Shown here: piece by piece, positions 5,638 through 6,100 of the stretch
Layout: every line of letters begins with the position of its first letter
Numbering within the stretch: position 1 is the stretch's first letter
NCBI GenBank assembly: GCA_955652625.1
Contig: CATPBM010000129.1
Location: 1 to 6,100, forward strand
Length of the DNA: 6,100 bases
Direction: 5' to 3'
Source: an uncultured Steroidobacteraceae bacterium
GTDB taxonomy: Bacteria; Pseudomonadota; Gammaproteobacteria; Steroidobacterales; Steroidobacteraceae
The notes under the pieces: generated by a model
Database searches by the model: none
What the model saw: only the letters and a program-made list of their open reading frames with translations
What the model was told of the DNA's origin: nothing
Made by a program: the position numbers and the translations under genes

Positions 5638-5667
5638 CGCGCTCCCTTTGGGATAAAAAGGGGCGCG
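5638..5667. other. Strong 11-bp inverted repeat at the expected rpsF transcript start
   Basis: CGCGC (5638-5642) plus CCCTTT (5644-5649) pair with AAAGGG (5657-5662) plus GCGCG (5663-5667), giving 11 base pairs with a single bulged T at 5643 and a 7-nt loop. It directly abuts the candidate rpsF -10 element. No known gene ends next to it in either direction, so a terminator role is unlikely. A 5'-end mRNA hairpin or a DNA-level operator would fit better. Confidence 0.5.
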
Positions 5668-5668
5668 A

Positions 5669-5697
5669 AGCATACTGAAACCGCCGCGCCACTGCAA
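5669..5697 (-). promoter_or_regulatory. Candidate sigma-70 promoter for the rpsF operon
   Basis: On the minus strand, TTGCAG (complement of 5692-5697) is followed by exactly 17 nt and then TATGCT (complement of 5669-5674). The -10 matches TATAAT at 4 of 6 and the -35 is weaker (3 of 6). Predicted initiation near 5662 would give a leader of about 115 nt before the rpsF ATG, long enough for the proposed regulatory fold. Spacing and position are good; element strength is modest. Confidence 0.4.
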
Positions 5698-5713
5698 TGC
5701 CGCCAGGCTCCGC

Positions 5714-5833
5714 GATTCTTACGAATCAAGACCTTGACGAAAATCCGACTTGCGGATGCGCTACCGCGCGACCTCGCCCCCCGCGGTGAGCCTTCGCCCT
5801 CACGCGGCAGCGGTCTTCGATCCACATTAGTGG
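5714..5833. repeat. Cluster of small inverted repeats between rpsF and the HiPIP gene
   Basis: Five short dyads occur in 120 bp: GATTC 5714-5718 / GAATC 5723-5727; TCAAG 5726-5730 / CTTGA 5733-5737, overlapping the first; ATCCG 5743-5747 / CGGAT 5753-5757; CCGCG-g-TGAG 5781-5790 / CTCA-CGCGG 5799-5807 (9 bp, one bulge, 8-nt loop); and CCAC 5822-5825 / GTGG 5830-5833. They lie between the divergent rpsF promoter and the HiPIP gene, with no coding potential recognised. Some may be regulator sites; the 9-bp one is the most stable. No function is identified. Confidence 0.45.
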
Positions 5834-5841
5834 CAAGATTA

Positions 5842-5858
5842 GCGGGTATTTGACCCGC
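5842..5858 (+). promoter_or_regulatory. Hairpin in the 5' leader of the HiPIP gene
   Basis: GCGGGT (5842-5847) and ACCCGC (5853-5858) form a perfect 6-bp GC-rich stem with loop ATTTG, followed by CTTTGTT. It ends 7 nt before the Shine-Dalgarno GAGGAG (5866-5871). The short T-rich tail makes it faintly terminator-like, but it lies within the gene's presumed leader. An mRNA-stabilising or translation-tuning hairpin, or a leaky attenuator, are the options. Confidence 0.4.
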
Positions 5859-5878
5859 CTTTGTTGAGGAGAAATCGC

Positions 5879-6100
5879 ATGAAGCCGCTCATCGACGAGT
5901 CCCGTCGCCGTTTGCTCAGGAATGTTGCCCTGGGGATGGCCCTGATCCCGATCGCGGGCGCGTACCGCGAGGCGTTCGCCGCCGATGCACCCTTGCTGAC
6001 TGAGGATGACCCCACGGCCAAGGCACTGAAGTACACGGGCGACGCCAGCAAGTCAGCCGACGCCAAGGGTCACACGTGTGCAAGTTGCAAGCTCTACCAG
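5879..6100 (+). CDS. High-potential iron-sulfur protein (HiPIP), N-terminal part
   Basis: The first 74 codons are present; the gene continues past the right edge. Residues 1-34 are a twin-arginine signal: SRRRLLRN (8-15), a hydrophobic stretch (16-28) and an AFA cleavage site at 32-34. Tat export is expected because HiPIP folds around its cluster before transport. The mature start ADAPLLTEDDPTAKALKYTG is typical of HiPIP, and HTCASCKLYQ (65-74) supplies the first two of four cysteine ligands (C67, C70) to the [4Fe-4S] cluster. The other two should lie outside the window. HiPIP is a small periplasmic electron carrier, in many species linking the bc1 complex to a reaction centre or oxidase. The ATG at 5879 has GAGGAG at 5866-5871, 7-nt spacing, and is the only start that keeps the Tat motif. 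It is transcribed divergently from rpsF. Confidence 0.92.
   Translation, partial: MKPLIDESRRRLLRNVALGMALIPIAGAYREAFAADAPLLTEDDPTAKALKYTGDASKSADAKGHTCASCKLYQ

Noticed and set aside
5734..5762. TTGACG as a -35 for the HiPIP gene
   Set aside because: It is a near-perfect -35, but at 16-18 nt downstream there is only GC-rich sequence (TGCGCT) with no acceptable -10, so no promoter is called.
5580..5853. Overlapping open frames on both strands in the rpsF-HiPIP gap (5580-5825 minus, 5626-5853 plus)
   Set aside because: Both cover promoter and leader sequence with dense inverted repeats, have no convincing ribosome site and no recognisable protein features.
1..6100. CRISPR arrays, insertion sequences, tRNA or rRNA genes, prophage or toxin-antitoxin genes
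   Set aside because: No spaced direct repeats, transposase motifs, tRNA-like folds or phage-type proteins were seen on reading both strands. The window is tightly packed with known genes.

Overview
The window is chromosomal DNA of a high-GC proteobacterium, most likely a gammaproteobacterium. The evidence is the S6-S18-L9-DnaB-alanine racemase gene chain with Shine-Dalgarno starts, the radA start nearby, and a Tat-exported high-potential iron-sulfur protein (HiPIP), a family common in Xanthomonadales, Nevskiales, Steroidobacter-like and Chromatiales-like lineages. That placement is inferred from gene content; no marker here fixes the genus.

Layout, left to right. Positions 1-98 (minus) hold the first 32 codons of radA. 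Positions 99-277 are a divergent control region with a CRP-type palindrome and a second short palindrome. Positions 278-1838 (plus) hold a two-gene operon: a PP2C-family Ser/Thr phosphatase and a protein with one canonical and one degenerate FHA domain. A 25-bp convergent gap follows. Positions 1864-5547 (minus) hold rpsF, rpsR, rplI, dnaB and alr, transcribed in that order with gaps of 47, 11 and 24 nt and a final 4-nt GTGA overlap. Positions 5548-5878 are a 331-bp divergent intergenic region rich in inverted repeats. It contains the rpsF leader, a candidate rpsF promoter, and the 5' region of the last gene. Positions 5879-6100 (plus) hold the first 74 codons of a HiPIP gene.

The minus-strand genes serve translation (S6, S18, L9), replication (the DnaB helicase) and cell-wall precursor supply (D-alanine). 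The plus-strand pair looks like the eraser (phosphatase) and reader (phosphothreonine-binding FHA) of a Ser/Thr phosphosignalling system. No kinase is in the window. HiPIP is a periplasmic electron carrier.

Most of the window is well-understood housekeeping DNA, and I see no clear new system. The points most worth a second look are: (1) an rpsF leader able to pair an anti-Shine-Dalgarno hexamer with the rpsF ribosome site; (2) a roughly 100-bp AT-rich patch inside the phosphatase gene; (3) the antiparallel phosphatase-FHA pair lying between alr and radA, with a CRP-like site upstream; (4) the stack of inverted repeats between rpsF and the HiPIP gene.
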